Source of the DNA: Streptomyces sp. NBC_00461
Lineage (GTDB): Bacteria; Actinomycetota; Actinomycetes; Streptomycetales; Streptomycetaceae
Length of the DNA stretch: 64,000 nt
Direction of reading: 5' to 3'
Assembly: GCF_036013935.1 (NCBI RefSeq)
Contig: NZ_CP107902.1
Location: 6,605,001-6,669,000 of the forward strand
In this document: positions 39,576 through 48,216 of the stretch, one piece after another
Layout of the letters: each line of letters begins with the position of its first letter
How positions within the stretch are numbered: the stretch's first letter is position 1
Translations under genes and position numbers: made by a program
Notes under the pieces: model-generated
Told to the model about the DNA's origin: nothing
The model's input: the letters and a program-made list of their open reading frames with translations, nothing else
Databases searched by the model: none

Positions 39576-40040
39576 GTTGCCGCTGTGCATCCCCTTGACT
39601 TCCAGGCCTCACGGACGCTGGGCATGAATGTCTATCGGTACATTCCCGGCACGGAGTCAGCAGTGACCCGGCACTGGCCGGGCCTGTTCCAGGAGTGGTC
39701 TTCCCACTGATCTCCAGTTGCGGATCGACGCTTTGGCGATCGACTACGCAACTCGGATCGAGGCCTATCAGAACAGCCTCGACGACCTGTCCGACATGAC
39801 GGCGTTCCTTCGTGCCATCCGTGAGCTCGCAGGGATAACGCTGGACGCGGCGTGAACCATGGTGTCGGGCCGGTCGGGAAGCGGGGCCTGACCTGCGAAA
39901 AAGAGCTTCGTCATCATTACGTGGCCATTACGTGATCACTGTCATGGAGCTGCCTTCGACCGCATCCGCCTGCACACACGCGAAGACCCCGCACTCAGCA
40001 TCTCTGCTGGTCACGGGGTCTTTAGGCACCTCATACAGGG
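39576..40040. other. Decayed sequence with possible remnant ORFs and a terminator
   Basis: Two short plus-strand frames are visible: one ending near 39710 (MNVYRYIPGTESAVTRHW) and one ending at about 39855 (YQNSLDDLSDMTAFLRAIREL), separated by a frame break, possibly one broken gene. A hairpin with arms AAGACCCCG (39983-39991) and CGGGGTCTT (40014-40022) follows, on the 3' side of the tRNA-Arg fragment. Confidence 0.5.
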
Positions 40041-40084
40041 TGCCCCCGGCAGGATTCGAACCTGCGCACACGGCTCCGGAGGCC
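40041..40084 (-). other. tRNA-Arg(CCG) 3' fragment, left copy (44-bp repeat)
   Basis: The minus strand carries the anticodon loop CTCCGGA, T arm and acceptor 3' end of tRNA-Arg(CCG); the 5' half is missing. The 44 bases are identical to 44026-44069 in the same orientation. Twenty-one bases further on is GGCAGGTCAG, shared with the 48.8-kb site. Confidence 0.85.
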
Positions 40085-40396
40085 GGACAGTTCCCACAGG
40101 TTTTGGCAGGTCAGTGGCCCATCTGAGTGGCCGTCAAGCCCCCGTCCCGCGCATGTCCCGCGAAAGTGAAATGCCCTGTTTGGTCGTCTTGTGGCGAACT
40201 TCATTCTGATGCTCGTCAGTTCCGCCGTATGGGGAGGCGTTTTGGGGCGCGCGGGCAGGTCCTGCGGCTTCTCGCCCTGATGGCTGGGGGCGTGTGCCCA
40301 CACCGAGTTTCCGGCTTCCGGGGATCGATGACTCAAGGTCGGCCCGGCTGTATGTATGGCGTGGGCATCGTCATTGATCAGGCCGGCGGTATGCCC

Positions 40397-40810
40397 TCAG
40401 ATCTTGATGACGGTGACGCGCTCTCGGCAGAGCGCGGCGAGGTCCTCGGGGTCAGAGGTGAGAACGGTGACGGGTCCGGGGGCGGCCAGCGCCGTGGCGC
40501 TGAGCATGGCGTCGATGGCGTACTTGTGGCCGTGCAGGCCGACGTCGGCGAGGAGGGCGGCGGCGTGACGAGCGATGGGCTCGGTGACCGGTTCGATGAC
40601 GAGGCGGGACAGGGTCCATTCCAGCGCTGGGCGATTGATCCGTGGGTGAATCACTTCCACGAGGGTGGCTGCGGAAGTGATCACCCGCAGGTCGTCGGCG
40701 CGGGCGAGGGCGAGCCAGCCGGTGACGGTACGGTCGCGCAGGACGGCCTTGGCCAGCCCTTCGCTGTCGAGAACCAGGGTGCCGCCGGGGGAGGCGGGGG
40801 AGGGGGTCAC
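40397..40810 (-). CDS. PIN-domain toxin (VapC-like)
   Basis: PIN-domain protein of 137 aa, the fold of VapC ribonuclease toxins. Conserved acidic residues are visible in LVLDSEGLAK, LVEVIHP, YAIDAMLSAT and LTSDPEDL. GTG start overlapping the antitoxin stop by four bases, the usual toxin-antitoxin arrangement. It lies inside the 4-kb islet bounded by tRNA-Arg repeats and may stabilise it. Confidence 0.85.
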   Translation of the reverse strand: MTPSPASPGGTLVLDSEGLAKAVLRDRTVTGWLALARADDLRVITSAATLVEVIHPRINRPALEWTLSRLVIEPVTEPIARHAAALLADVGLHGHKYAIDAMLSATALAAPGPVTVLTSDPEDLAALCRERVTVIKI

Positions 40811-41070
40811 GCGGCGTCCGCCCCGCCTTGGGTCTGCTGCTCTCGGGCTTGGTGGAGTTGGTCGCGCAGAGCCTGAATCTCTTCGTCGGTGATGGGGCCG
40901 TGTTCGGCCTCCGCCACCGTGATGAGTTCGTTCAGGTTGTCCCGCTCGATCTGGCGGGCGACGGCTGCGGCGACGTAAGCGGACAGCCCGGAGGGCCCGC
41001 TGCGGGCCTTGGCGGCTTCGGCGATGTCGCGCGGCATGGTGATCGAGTACTTGCCGGTAGGCTCGCTCAT
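40807..41070 (-). CDS. Ribbon-helix-helix-like antitoxin (VapB-like)
   Basis: Protein of 87 aa upstream of, and overlapping, the PIN toxin. The N-terminus KYSITMPRDIAEAAKARSG and SAYVAAAVARQIERD fit a ribbon-helix-helix DNA-binding antitoxin; the acidic C-terminus should neutralise the toxin. The ATG at 41070 is chosen because AGGTAGG lies 10 bases upstream; an ATG at 41079 is also possible. Confidence 0.8.
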   Translation of the reverse strand: MSEPTGKYSITMPRDIAEAAKARSGPSGLSAYVAAAVARQIERDNLNELITVAEAEHGPITDEEIQALRDQLHQAREQQTQGGADAA

Positions 41071-41982
41071 GCTACCCATCCTACCTTGCATCCTCCCCTG
41101 GCCGGATGGAGCTGGCAGAGACAGTCGCCGCGGGTCTGGTCCGACGCGAGCTCGAATCTGGGTTTGGGCGACGACGGGACTCCAGGGGGCGTTGTTCCTG
41201 CCGGGCTTGATACGGGCATCCGGGACGTTCACGTGGCAGAGAGGTGGTGGACGTCATGAGGATCTCGAAATCTCAGGCGCGCGGCGTCCCCGGCCGGAGA
41301 CGTGGAGGAAGGGCTGTGGGTGGCTGGCGCACGATGGGCGCGACGGATGTCAGGGCGCTGGCCGATGGCCTGGGCGCCGTGCTCCTCCGTGCCGTTCGAC
41401 AAGGCGTTGCGGATGAGTCCCCTGCGGAGATCGACGGCCGCCGGGCAGGGCGCGGTGACCGCCGGCCGGTCGTACGACGTACTCGGCCGTGCTGTGCGGG
41501 GCGAGGGTGGTGGGCCCGCTGGTGATGATCCACCCGTTGGAGGCGCCCTGGCCGACGCGGCTGGCAAAGTGCGGGGTGAGGGCGGTGCCGGTGGTGTTGA
41601 CCGCCCCTACCGTCACGGCGGTGACGGCGGGGTGGGGAGGACGGGAGGTGGCCGTCAGTTCCCCAGGCCAGTCCTGCCCACACCCCCGGCTCCTGTGCGG
41701 GTCGCCTGGCCGCCGACCTTCGCGCCCATGGCGCCGGGATGCAGAAGCGCCAACGTGGTGATGGGGCTCACGTGACGAGGGGGCCGTCACTGGGCCAGGC
41801 GCGCGATGCAGACAACCAAGCGCGGGCCATGACTTGCCCTCCGCCAGTCCCGTCGTATTGAAATATTCAACAAAGGGATCCTCGGGATCGGCAAAGGGGT
41901 CTACCCGCATAGATGATTCCGGTGCTGTCATGCTCACGACCGCCCGGAATTCCTGCCGGGCACCGTTCCGGGAGATCCCCCC
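41071..41982. other. Gene-poor region with a possible decayed minus-strand gene
   Basis: About 900 bases without an intact gene. On the minus strand at about 41360-41640 a frame reads TNTTGTALTPHFASR-like and SNGWIITSGPTTLAPHSTAEYVVRP, which looks like the C-terminal beta domain of a secreted enzyme. It lacks an intact N-terminus and is probably a relic. Confidence 0.4.
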
Positions 41983-42507
41983 ATGCCCCGAATATCCCGC
42001 TCCCTGGTCACCGCCCTCTCCTCCCTCGCCCTCGCCGCCGCCGGCCTCACGATCGCCGCCGGCACCGCGCACGCGCAGAGCTGCAGCCAGAGCTACCTCC
42101 CCCTCCCCGACCCCAGCTGCCAGCCCGGCGACTTCAACCCGGACGTCACCCAGTCCACCATCGACTCCACCATCTGCGTCTCCGGGTGGACCGCGACAGT
42201 CCGGCCGTCCAGCTCCTACACCACCGCGCTGAAGAAGAAGCAGATCGTCGAGTACGGCTACACCGACACCAGCACCTCGGACTACGAGGAGGACCACTTC
42301 GTCCCCCTCGAACTTGGCGGTGCCCCCAAGAGCGAGCTCAACCTCTGGCCCGAGCCGCAGTACGGCACCAAGACCGCCGCCAACAAGGACACCGTCGAGA
42401 ACAAGCTCAAGAAGGCCGTCTGCGCCGGCACCGTCACCCTCGCCGACGCCCAGGACGCGATCGTCACGGACTGGACGACCGCGCTGTCGAACCTCGGCCT
42501 GAGCTGA
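41983..42507 (+). CDS. Secreted HNH-type endonuclease-like protein
   Basis: Exported protein of 174 aa. A signal peptide ends at GTAHAQS near residue 32. The C-terminal half has the DUF1524/HNH-like motif EEDHFVPLELGGAPKSELNLWPEP, with Asp-His and Asn spacing of beta-beta-alpha-metal nucleases. Similar Streptomyces proteins are thought to be secreted nucleases. The start ATG follows GGGAGAT. Confidence 0.82.
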   Translation: MPRISRSLVTALSSLALAAAGLTIAAGTAHAQSCSQSYLPLPDPSCQPGDFNPDVTQSTIDSTICVSGWTATVRPSSSYTTALKKKQIVEYGYTDTSTSDYEEDHFVPLELGGAPKSELNLWPEPQYGTKTAANKDTVENKLKKAVCAGTVTLADAQDAIVTDWTTALSNLGLS

Positions 42508-42599
42508 TACCGTCCGCTCGACGTAGGGGCCGCTCTCCTCCTCCCGGAGCGCCGGCCCCTCTCGGCTCCCTCCCGGCTTCCTCTCGGGAGGCAGACCAA

Positions 42600-42900
42600 G
42601 TGCCTGCAGGCCGCGAGCAGCGGCTACTTCCACGCCGCCCCCGACGGCCTCGGCTGGCCCCAGGCCGCCCTGCTCGCCGGGCTCGTCCACGCTCCCAGCG
42701 CCTACAACCCATATCTCCACCCGCAGTTGGTCCTCCAGCGCCGGGCCCGGGTCCTTGGGCGGCTCGTCGTCACCGGTCACCTCACCCACGCCCAGGCCAA
42801 CGCCGCCACCGCAGCGCCGCCGGGCTCGCTGCACCAGGCGTTCATGCCCCGGGTTCCCTTCTGGCCGCATCAAGGGAGGACGGCGTGCGGGCCGTCATGA
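42600..42900 (+). pseudogene. Fragment of a penicillin-binding transglycosylase
   Basis: The frame encodes ASSGYFHAAPDGLGWPQAALLAGLVHAPSAYNP followed by RRARVLGRLVVTGHLTHAQA in one stretch, the late part of a PBP1-type transglycosylase domain. There is no start codon or N-terminal part, and a stop follows at 42898. A relic. Confidence 0.75.
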
Positions 42901-43424
42901 ATCGAGTGCCCGTAGCCGTCGGCCGTGGAGTTCTTGCGCTGAGGCCGGAGTCGGTGATTGACGGCTACTGGCTGCTGCATGAGATCCGTTCACGCGGCAG
43001 TGAACTGATGGCCGCCGCACAGGGATCCGCCGGGCGGGAACTCAGCCGGCGCGCATTCGGAGCGACCCGGGTGCAGTGGCCCCCGCAAGAGTTCGGCACG
43101 GCCAAGGATGGGCGGCTCTTCACGAACGAGCGGGGTGGTCTCGTGGGCAGCAGCACCTATTGGCGTGTGTGGCGGGACGCTCGGGAGTACGCGCTCTCGC
43201 CGGACCGTCAAGCGTCCATCCTCGGAGGGCGGCCGTACGACCTACGGCACACCTGCATCACCACCTGGCTGAACGCCGGCGTGCCAGTAGCCGAGGTCGC
43301 GCGTCGGGTCGGCAACTCGCCCGAGGTGATCCACCGCGTCTACGAGGGGTGCATCTACGGCCAGGAGGAGGCCATGAACAAGAAGATCGAAAAGGAACTT
43401 GGCTGGCCGCCTGAAAGCTCCTAA
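42897..43424 (+). pseudogene. Tyrosine integrase, C-terminal fragment
   Basis: An open frame of 175 codons encodes the catalytic domain of a tyrosine recombinase of the pSAM2-like type: RPYDLRHTCITTWLNAGVP carries the Arg-His box and VIHRVYEGC the nucleophilic Tyr region. The N-terminal DNA-binding domain and first catalytic Arg are missing, so it should be inactive. It is near the right tRNA-Arg repeat, as expected for the integrase of the islet. Confidence 0.8.
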
Positions 43425-43541
43425 CCTACAGCGCTTGCCTGCGGCATAGCAGCCATCTGAGCTGCAACGACGCGGGCGAGCGCCCCAACTGTCAGAGGGT
43501 GGCGCTACGTTGCTGCTCCACGCTCAGACGGAGGGAAGGCC

Positions 43542-43781
43542 ATGTCAGAGTCGAGTTCTCGCACCTACAGCAACGCCACGATCGTCGGGCTGATGACGCT
43601 TGCGCGGGGCTACTGTTACTGGCCGGAGTGTCAGACACCGACCATGCGAATGGTGAATGGATCTCCGGTTTTGAATGTCGATATCGGTGTCGCCGCTAGC
43701 AACGCCGCGCACGCCATGGCCAGCGCATCCGCTGTCAGGTTCGTGGGGACGGGCAGTGGCATAAGGCGGCTGACCTCATAG
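43542..43781 (+). pseudogene. Truncated HNH/zinc-binding-like protein
   Basis: The first 50 residues (RTYSNATIVGLMTLARGYCYWPECQTPT) resemble the N-terminus of a small actinobacterial protein with CxxxxC and a downstream HNH-like zinc site. After VLNVDI the sequence loses similarity and the His/Cys part is missing. Probably a truncated remnant, though a 79-codon frame remains. Confidence 0.55.
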
Positions 43782-43936
43782 CGGAAGCCGTGCGGCACAT
43801 GAGCGTGGCCGCCGGGCTGTCGCTCATGGACGGCAACTCCCGACGAAGGTGATCCCTGCGTCGAGAGTGCCGAGGGGCGGCGTGGACGGCCCTGGCGTCT
43901 ATCGCAGGTCTATCGCGATCAGCGCGAAACAATGAG

Positions 43937-43973
43937 AAAGAGCGGGACCCAGTGAGACTGGTTCCCGCTCTTT
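43937..43973 (-). terminator. Terminator beside right tRNA-Arg fragment
   Basis: Arms AAAGAGCGGGA (43937-43947) and TCCCGCTCTTT (43963-43973) pair perfectly and the structure ends in T-rich sequence on either strand. It lies on the 3' side of the tRNA-Arg fragment. Confidence 0.8.
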
Positions 43974-44025
43974 CGTGTCGGCATCCGCCCTGGTCAGAGT
44001 TTGATTTCTGCTGATCCTCGGCGAG

Positions 44026-44069
44026 TGCCCCCGGCAGGATTCGAACCTGCGCACACGGCTCCGGAGGCC
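44026..44069 (-). other. tRNA-Arg(CCG) 3' fragment, right copy (44-bp repeat)
   Basis: Identical over 44 bases to 40041-40084. The 5' half of the tRNA is absent. GCTGACCTGC follows at 44096-44105, 27 bases from the core end, the same motif and spacing as at the 48.1- and 61.7-kb sites. Confidence 0.85.
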
Positions 44070-44203
44070 AGCAGAGACCGTTGCGGTCTTGGGGTGCTGA
44101 CCTGCGGGGGAGGGGTCGTCGTGATCTTCGGTCATCAAGATCATTACGCCCCTATTACGTGGGCAGCCTGTCGGGCGATCGGTCCGGCCCGTATGGTCGA
44201 AGC

Positions 44204-45130
44204 ATGATCTCGGGCAGCAGCGGGGAACCGGACGGCGGCGCGGAGTTCACGGCGGAGGGCCTGGAGCCGCTCCTTCGAGAGGCGTGCGCGACGGCCGAAC
44301 TCGACTCCCGCGGGGCCGAGTTGCTGCGCCTCGGCTCGAACGCGGTCTACCGCCTGGCGTCGTTACCGGTGATCGTCCGCATCGCGCGCGATCGCTCGAT
44401 GCTGGCGGAGATGGAACGGGCTGTGAACGTGACCCGGTGGCTTGAGACACAGGACTTCCCGGCCATGCGTGTGCCGGCGGAGGTCGCCCAACCGCTCGTC
44501 GTCGGCGGCCGGGTGGTCACCTTCTGGGAGAGCGTGCAGGAGCACGAGCAGTATGGGACGGTCGGCGAACTCGCCGATCTTCTTCGTCGCTTGCACTGGC
44601 TCGAAGAACCTGAGTCTTTGAAGCTGCCGTACTTCGACCCACTGGCCAAGGTGGCGGCATCCTTGGGGGGCCTGGAGGGCATCTCAGGGGAGGACCAGAC
44701 CTTCCTGGAGGAGCGAGCGGCGAGCCTCGGCAAAGACTACGACCGGCTGGACTTCGTCCTCCCCTTCGGCATGATCCACGGGGATGCCAGCATCGGGAAC
44801 ATCCTCCGCCACCGGGACGGGCACGCCGTGCTCATCGACTTGGACGGTTTCGCTCTCGCGCCACGTGAGTGGGACCTGGTCCAGACGTCGATGTTCTACG
44901 AACGGTACGGCTGGCACACGCAGGCCGAGTACGCGGAGTTCGTGCACCGGTACGGCTTTGACCTGATGAACTGGCCCGGGTACGAAACCCTTGCGGACCT
45001 GCGTGAGCTGATGATGGTTGCCTGGCTCGGTCACCAGGTCACGAGGAACGACCGGGCTGCCGCCGAGTTTGCCCGGCGGGTCCGGTCACTTCGCACGGGG
45101 GAGGGCCGGGACGAATGGGGTCCGTTCTGA
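44204..45130 (+). CDS. Aminoglycoside-phosphotransferase-family kinase
   Basis: Kinase-fold protein of 308 aa of the APH/choline kinase family. The catalytic loop is IHGDASIGNIL and the metal-binding motif is LIDLDGFALAPREWDL. Many such actinobacterial proteins are not resistance enzymes, and the substrate is not predictable here. It is convergent with an XRE/TPR regulator, a frequent pairing in Streptomyces. Confidence 0.85.
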   Translation: MISGSSGEPDGGAEFTAEGLEPLLREACATAELDSRGAELLRLGSNAVYRLASLPVIVRIARDRSMLAEMERAVNVTRWLETQDFPAMRVPAEVAQPLVVGGRVVTFWESVQEHEQYGTVGELADLLRRLHWLEEPESLKLPYFDPLAKVAASLGGLEGISGEDQTFLEERAASLGKDYDRLDFVLPFGMIHGDASIGNILRHRDGHAVLIDLDGFALAPREWDLVQTSMFYERYGWHTQAEYAEFVHRYGFDLMNWPGYETLADLRELMMVAWLGHQVTRNDRAAAEFARRVRSLRTGEGRDEWGPF

Positions 45131-45150
45131 GCACCCGCTAAGCGGAGCTC

Positions 45151-46539
45151 TCAAGCACCAACGCGGTCGTACGACGCGAGCCACAGCCTGTGCTCTCGGA
45201 CCTGATCGGTGAAGAGCTGTACGTCCTTGCTGGTGCCGACCCCCGCAAGGTTCTGCCGGAACTCGGCCAGGTAGCTGACACAGCGGGCCGACTTGAGCTG
45301 CTCGCCCAAGTCGAGGGCATCGAGCGCCACGCGGCAGGCTTCCTCGACGTCTCCGGCACGAAGGTGGGCGTCGGCCAGAACCATGGTCGCGAAGAAGTCG
45401 CTCCGCACGTGGCTGCCGCTCATGGCGTTCTCGGCGTGGAGTACGGCCTTTCGGGCGCTGTTGACGTCTCGGAAGCAGTGAGCGGCCTCAGCGGCAAGCT
45501 CAGCTTCGTCGAAGTAGCTGATCCATTCGGGCTCGTCGTCGTTGTTCCTGCTCGCCAGTGCGTTCGTGGCTGCGCCCAAGGCGGCTTCACAGGCCCGTAC
45601 ATCCCCTGTCCGGGCAAGCGCGCGGGCCTCCATGGCATGGAACTGAGCGCGGAGCGTCGGCGTGGCAACGGGGGAGATGCCCATGAGCGCCGCACGGGCG
45701 AGCGTGGCAGCCTGGGTGTAGCGACCGAGGAACGTCGCCTGATGACTCATCGCGGACAGGATGCTTCCCGCAAGCCGACGATCGTTCGCGTCCTGGGCCA
45801 ATCGGAGAGCCTGAAGGAAGTATCGCTGTGCCAAGCCGTGACGGCAGGCGTCGTAAGACATCCAACCGGCGAGGAGCGTTGCCTCTGCCACGGTGGAGAA
45901 CAATGCCCGTCCGACTTGCTCCGTGTACTGCCCTCGCAGGAGCGGCGTCACTTCGGTACTGAGGTACTGGACTGCTGCGTGCCGGGCATGGTCGCCACCG
46001 AAACGGTCGTCCAGTTCGGCGAACATGTCCGCGGTGGTCTTGACTGCTGCCACGTCTCCAAAGCCGACGCGCATTCCGTCCCGACGTTGCGGAGGAACGG
46101 CCGGCTCAGGCGCGACCAGCCACCGGAGCGAGGCTTCGTTCCACGCTGGTTCGGACGGCTCGGTCTGCAACAGGGGCTCGTACCTGTTGAGATCCGCGCG
46201 CCACAGCTGGCCGACCGTATCGATCGCTCCTTCGGGGCTCGCCGGATAACTGGCGTCCAGAAGGCCAGTGTCCCGCTCGCCTTCGTGGTTCAGTCCCAAC
46301 TCACCGGCACTGAGGTCGTACACCTCACACAGCATCGGACCGTAGAAGTCGTCCGGCGTGCTGTGCCCGTTCTCCCAACTGGCGATGCGGCGCTTCACGC
46401 TGGCGTCAGAGGGAAGCTGGTGTCCACGGCGGAGCGCAATATGACGCAGCTCGCGCACCAACCGCGGCTGGCTCCAGCCCCGGCCCACACGAGCTTGCCG
46501 TAAGCGAACGCTGATCGGCTCCAGCGAAGGCGTGACCAT
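45151..46539 (-). CDS. XRE-type regulator with TPR-like repeats
   Basis: Protein of 462 aa. An N-terminal XRE helix-turn-helix (VRLRQARVGRGWSQPRLVREL ... VKRRIASWENGHSTPD) is followed by about 350 residues of paired helices resembling tetratricopeptide repeats, a layout of actinobacterial regulators that sense a ligand or peptide. It is divergent from the primase/polymerase-like gene; a perfect 19-bp inverted repeat sits between them and is a good candidate operator. Confidence 0.88.
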   Translation of the reverse strand: MVTPSLEPISVRLRQARVGRGWSQPRLVRELRHIALRRGHQLPSDASVKRRIASWENGHSTPDDFYGPMLCEVYDLSAGELGLNHEGERDTGLLDASYPASPEGAIDTVGQLWRADLNRYEPLLQTEPSEPAWNEASLRWLVAPEPAVPPQRRDGMRVGFGDVAAVKTTADMFAELDDRFGGDHARHAAVQYLSTEVTPLLRGQYTEQVGRALFSTVAEATLLAGWMSYDACRHGLAQRYFLQALRLAQDANDRRLAGSILSAMSHQATFLGRYTQAATLARAALMGISPVATPTLRAQFHAMEARALARTGDVRACEAALGAATNALASRNNDDEPEWISYFDEAELAAEAAHCFRDVNSARKAVLHAENAMSGSHVRSDFFATMVLADAHLRAGDVEEACRVALDALDLGEQLKSARCVSYLAEFRQNLAGVGTSKDVQLFTDQVREHRLWLASYDRVGA

Positions 46540-46663
46540 TCCCTCCCCGCCTGTCTATAGATGCGACTTCTGCGGCGCACGACTCTTCGGCCTCACAACC
46601 GAATGTACGCGCTGTTCATCGCCGCGCGCTGCAAGTAACTGAAGATCCATGGACGTTGACTTG

Positions 46664-46710
46664 TGACGGGGGATGACGCGTCCACGCGCGACGCGTCATC
46701 CCCCGTCACC
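46664..46710. promoter_or_regulatory. Perfect 19-bp inverted repeat, candidate XRE operator
   Basis: The arms 46664-46682 (GTGACGGGGGATGACGCGT) and 46692-46710 are exact reverse complements separated by nine bases. Further GTCA-containing half sites follow to about 46722. It lies about 125 bases before the XRE start codon and about 95 bases before the divergent gene. Confidence 0.7.
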
Positions 46711-46802
46711 CCTCGTCATCTGCCCCGGCCGGGGCATCGCCCCTGAGTCTGGACGCAGGGCGGCATTGCGGCCGCAACTGAACCCGACCGAGGTGAGATG
46801 AA

Positions 46803-47363
46803 GTGCAGAGGATGACCAGGAGGGGCGTGGAGTGGCTGTCCGCAGCAGCGGACAACCCTGCGGAATGCCGACAAGTATGGGCGGACGATCCGCGGATGCC
46901 GTGCCTGCTGTCGACCGGCCGCTTCTTCGACGTGGTGAGCGTCGAACAGCGCCTCGGGACGGAGATGTTCGACCGCCTCCTACGAAGTGGGATGCCGTTC
47001 GGACCGACGGTCGTCGACCGCAAGGCGCAGCGCGTGGGGTTCTTCCTCGGCTCGGAGAGCCGCGAGACCTTCACGTACTACCTGGAACGCGAAACGTCAT
47101 CGACACCGCCGTACCGGTACCTCGGCCGCGGCTGCGCCGTTGTTGTCCCCGGCCCCATCCCACTGTCCGATGACCGCTATCAGTGGCTTCGCGCCCCCAC
47201 ACGCCGGCCGGAGGCCAATCCGCTGCGCCCCGTCGCCCTCGCAACCGCGCTGGTTGCCTCCGTGGAACTCCTGGCGCGCATCGACCGCTTCGACGAGCAG
47301 TACCCGACGCCCTACGCGGCCGTCGCTGCCCTCCCCGAGGAGACGAACACGGATGCCGGATGA
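46803..47363 (+). CDS. Primase/polymerase-like domain protein
   Basis: Protein of 186 aa resembling the short bifunctional primase/polymerase N-terminal-domain proteins of Streptomyces integrative elements: FFDVVSVEQRLGTEMFDRLLRSGMPFGP matches the nucleotide-binding strand region and GCAVVVPGPIPLSDDRYQWLRAPTR the later strands. Clear catalytic acidic residues are not seen, so activity is doubtful. GTG start behind GAGGTGAG. It overlaps the next gene by 11 bases. Confidence 0.65.
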   Translation: MQRMTRRGVEWLSAAADNPAECRQVWADDPRMPCLLSTGRFFDVVSVEQRLGTEMFDRLLRSGMPFGPTVVDRKAQRVGFFLGSESRETFTYYLERETSSTPPYRYLGRGCAVVVPGPIPLSDDRYQWLRAPTRRPEANPLRPVALATALVASVELLARIDRFDEQYPTPYAAVAALPEETNTDAG

Positions 47364-47673
47364 GCCGACCGACGGTCGAGACGCCGCCGCGTGGTCGCCT
47401 CTCGACAGCGACGGCTGGTACGCGGCCCGAAACGCGACTACCGCACTGCGGGACGTCCTCGTGCGCGCTGGCCTGGAGAAGGACTTCCCCTACCTGCGCG
47501 CGGACTTGAACGCCTTCGGGCACGGCCTCGTCGAACTGGGCCGAGTGTCCCCCGCCACGGCCGAGCGTCTCGCGGAGCTCCTGCGTCTGGCCCTGGCAAG
47601 CGGCTTCGGCCGAGACCATAGCGACGACGACCACGAGCCGATCATCACCGAAGAACACAAGGGAAGGGCCTGA
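47353..47673 (+). CDS. Small protein, tandem paralog 1
   Basis: Acidic, helical protein of 106 aa of unknown function. Its core VLVRAGLEKDFPYLRADLNAFGHGLVELG is clearly related to the next gene, so they arose by tandem duplication. It is co-translated with the primase-like gene (11-base overlap). No membrane or DNA-binding motif is visible. Confidence 0.75.
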   Translation: MPDEPTDGRDAAAWSPLDSDGWYAARNATTALRDVLVRAGLEKDFPYLRADLNAFGHGLVELGRVSPATAERLAELLRLALASGFGRDHSDDDHEPIITEEHKGRA

Positions 47674-47677
47674 CGCC

Positions 47678-47998
47678 ATGACCGACCGGCGCGGAGTGGT
47701 AGCCAAGCGAGCGGAGAACCTGTCGCCCGGCGTGCCCTACGTACGCGGCTGGAACCGCGCACGACGAAGCGCCGACGCCCTGGCTGATCAGCTCGTACTA
47801 CTCGGGCTGGGCTCCGACTTTCCCAGCCTGGTGGCCGACGTGAACGTCTTCGGTGACGGGTTCGTGCAGCTAGGGACCGTTCGCCCGGAAGCGGCGGAGC
47901 TGCTGGCGGCACTGATAACGGCCGGACTGGCTGCGGAATCGCGTGAGGCGGTGACGGACGGCCCTCTGCTCCCTCCTCGTGAAGCACCTGCGGCTTGA
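47678..47998 (+). CDS. Small protein, tandem paralog 2
   Basis: Protein of 106 aa. The core LLGLGSDFPSLVADVNVFGDGFVQLGTV parallels the preceding gene, while the basic N-terminus (RRGVVAKRAENLSPG) differs. It starts four bases after the previous stop. A decayed copy of its 3' end lies at about 35.38-35.46 kb. Confidence 0.75.
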   Translation: MTDRRGVVAKRAENLSPGVPYVRGWNRARRSADALADQLVLLGLGSDFPSLVADVNVFGDGFVQLGTVRPEAAELLAALITAGLAAESREAVTDGPLLPPREAPAA

Positions 47999-48017
47999 AC
48001 TGCTCCTCGGCGGTCAG

Positions 48018-48080
48018 TTGCCCTGCCGCTCGGCCGGGACCGGCGCCCCAGCGCCGCAGCCCGGACGAGCGGCAGGGCAA
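48018..48080. repeat. Cloverleaf-like hairpin with 47-bp repeat, copy 2
   Basis: Perfect 14-base arms TTGCCCTGCCGCTC (48018-48031) and GAGCGGCAGGGCAA (48067-48080) enclose a GC-rich interior with secondary stems. Bases 48022-48068 are identical to 35484-35530. It begins 20 bases after a stop codon, so it may be a terminator or a structured RNA. Confidence 0.8.
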
Positions 48081-48087
48081 CCGCCAT

Positions 48088-48216
48088 CAGCTTGGGAAGC
48101 TAAGGGTGTCTAGAGCTTGCTCCAGGGCTGACCTGCGGTAGAGCGGTGTTGGCGCCTGGCGGGCTATCGACTCGTTCCCCGGTGTAACCCGCACGATCTG
48201 GTACGGGCCTGGCACG
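48088..48216. other. Attachment-like module (tRNA-Gly-like core and arm repeats)
   Basis: A short tRNA-Gly-like core CAGCTTGGGAAGCT (48088-48101) is followed after 26 bases by GCTGACCTGC (48127-48136) and then by CTGGTACG/CTGGCACG repeats 11 bases apart (48198, 48209). The same order and spacing occur at 61.73-61.88 kb. Confidence 0.55.

Noticed and set aside
40041..40084. A functional tRNA-Arg gene
   Set aside because: The sequence beyond the anticodon loop does not form the D arm and the 5' acceptor strand, so only the 3' half is present. The same holds at 44026, 59673 and 63440.
41350..42873. 507-codon minus-strand frame
   Set aside because: It is antisense to the secreted nuclease and the integrase region; only a short stretch near 41360-41640 looks protein-like and is listed as a relic.
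44204..45130. An aminoglycoside resistance gene
   Set aside because: The fold is APH-like, but nothing in the sequence indicates an aminoglycoside substrate and most such actinobacterial proteins have other or unknown substrates.
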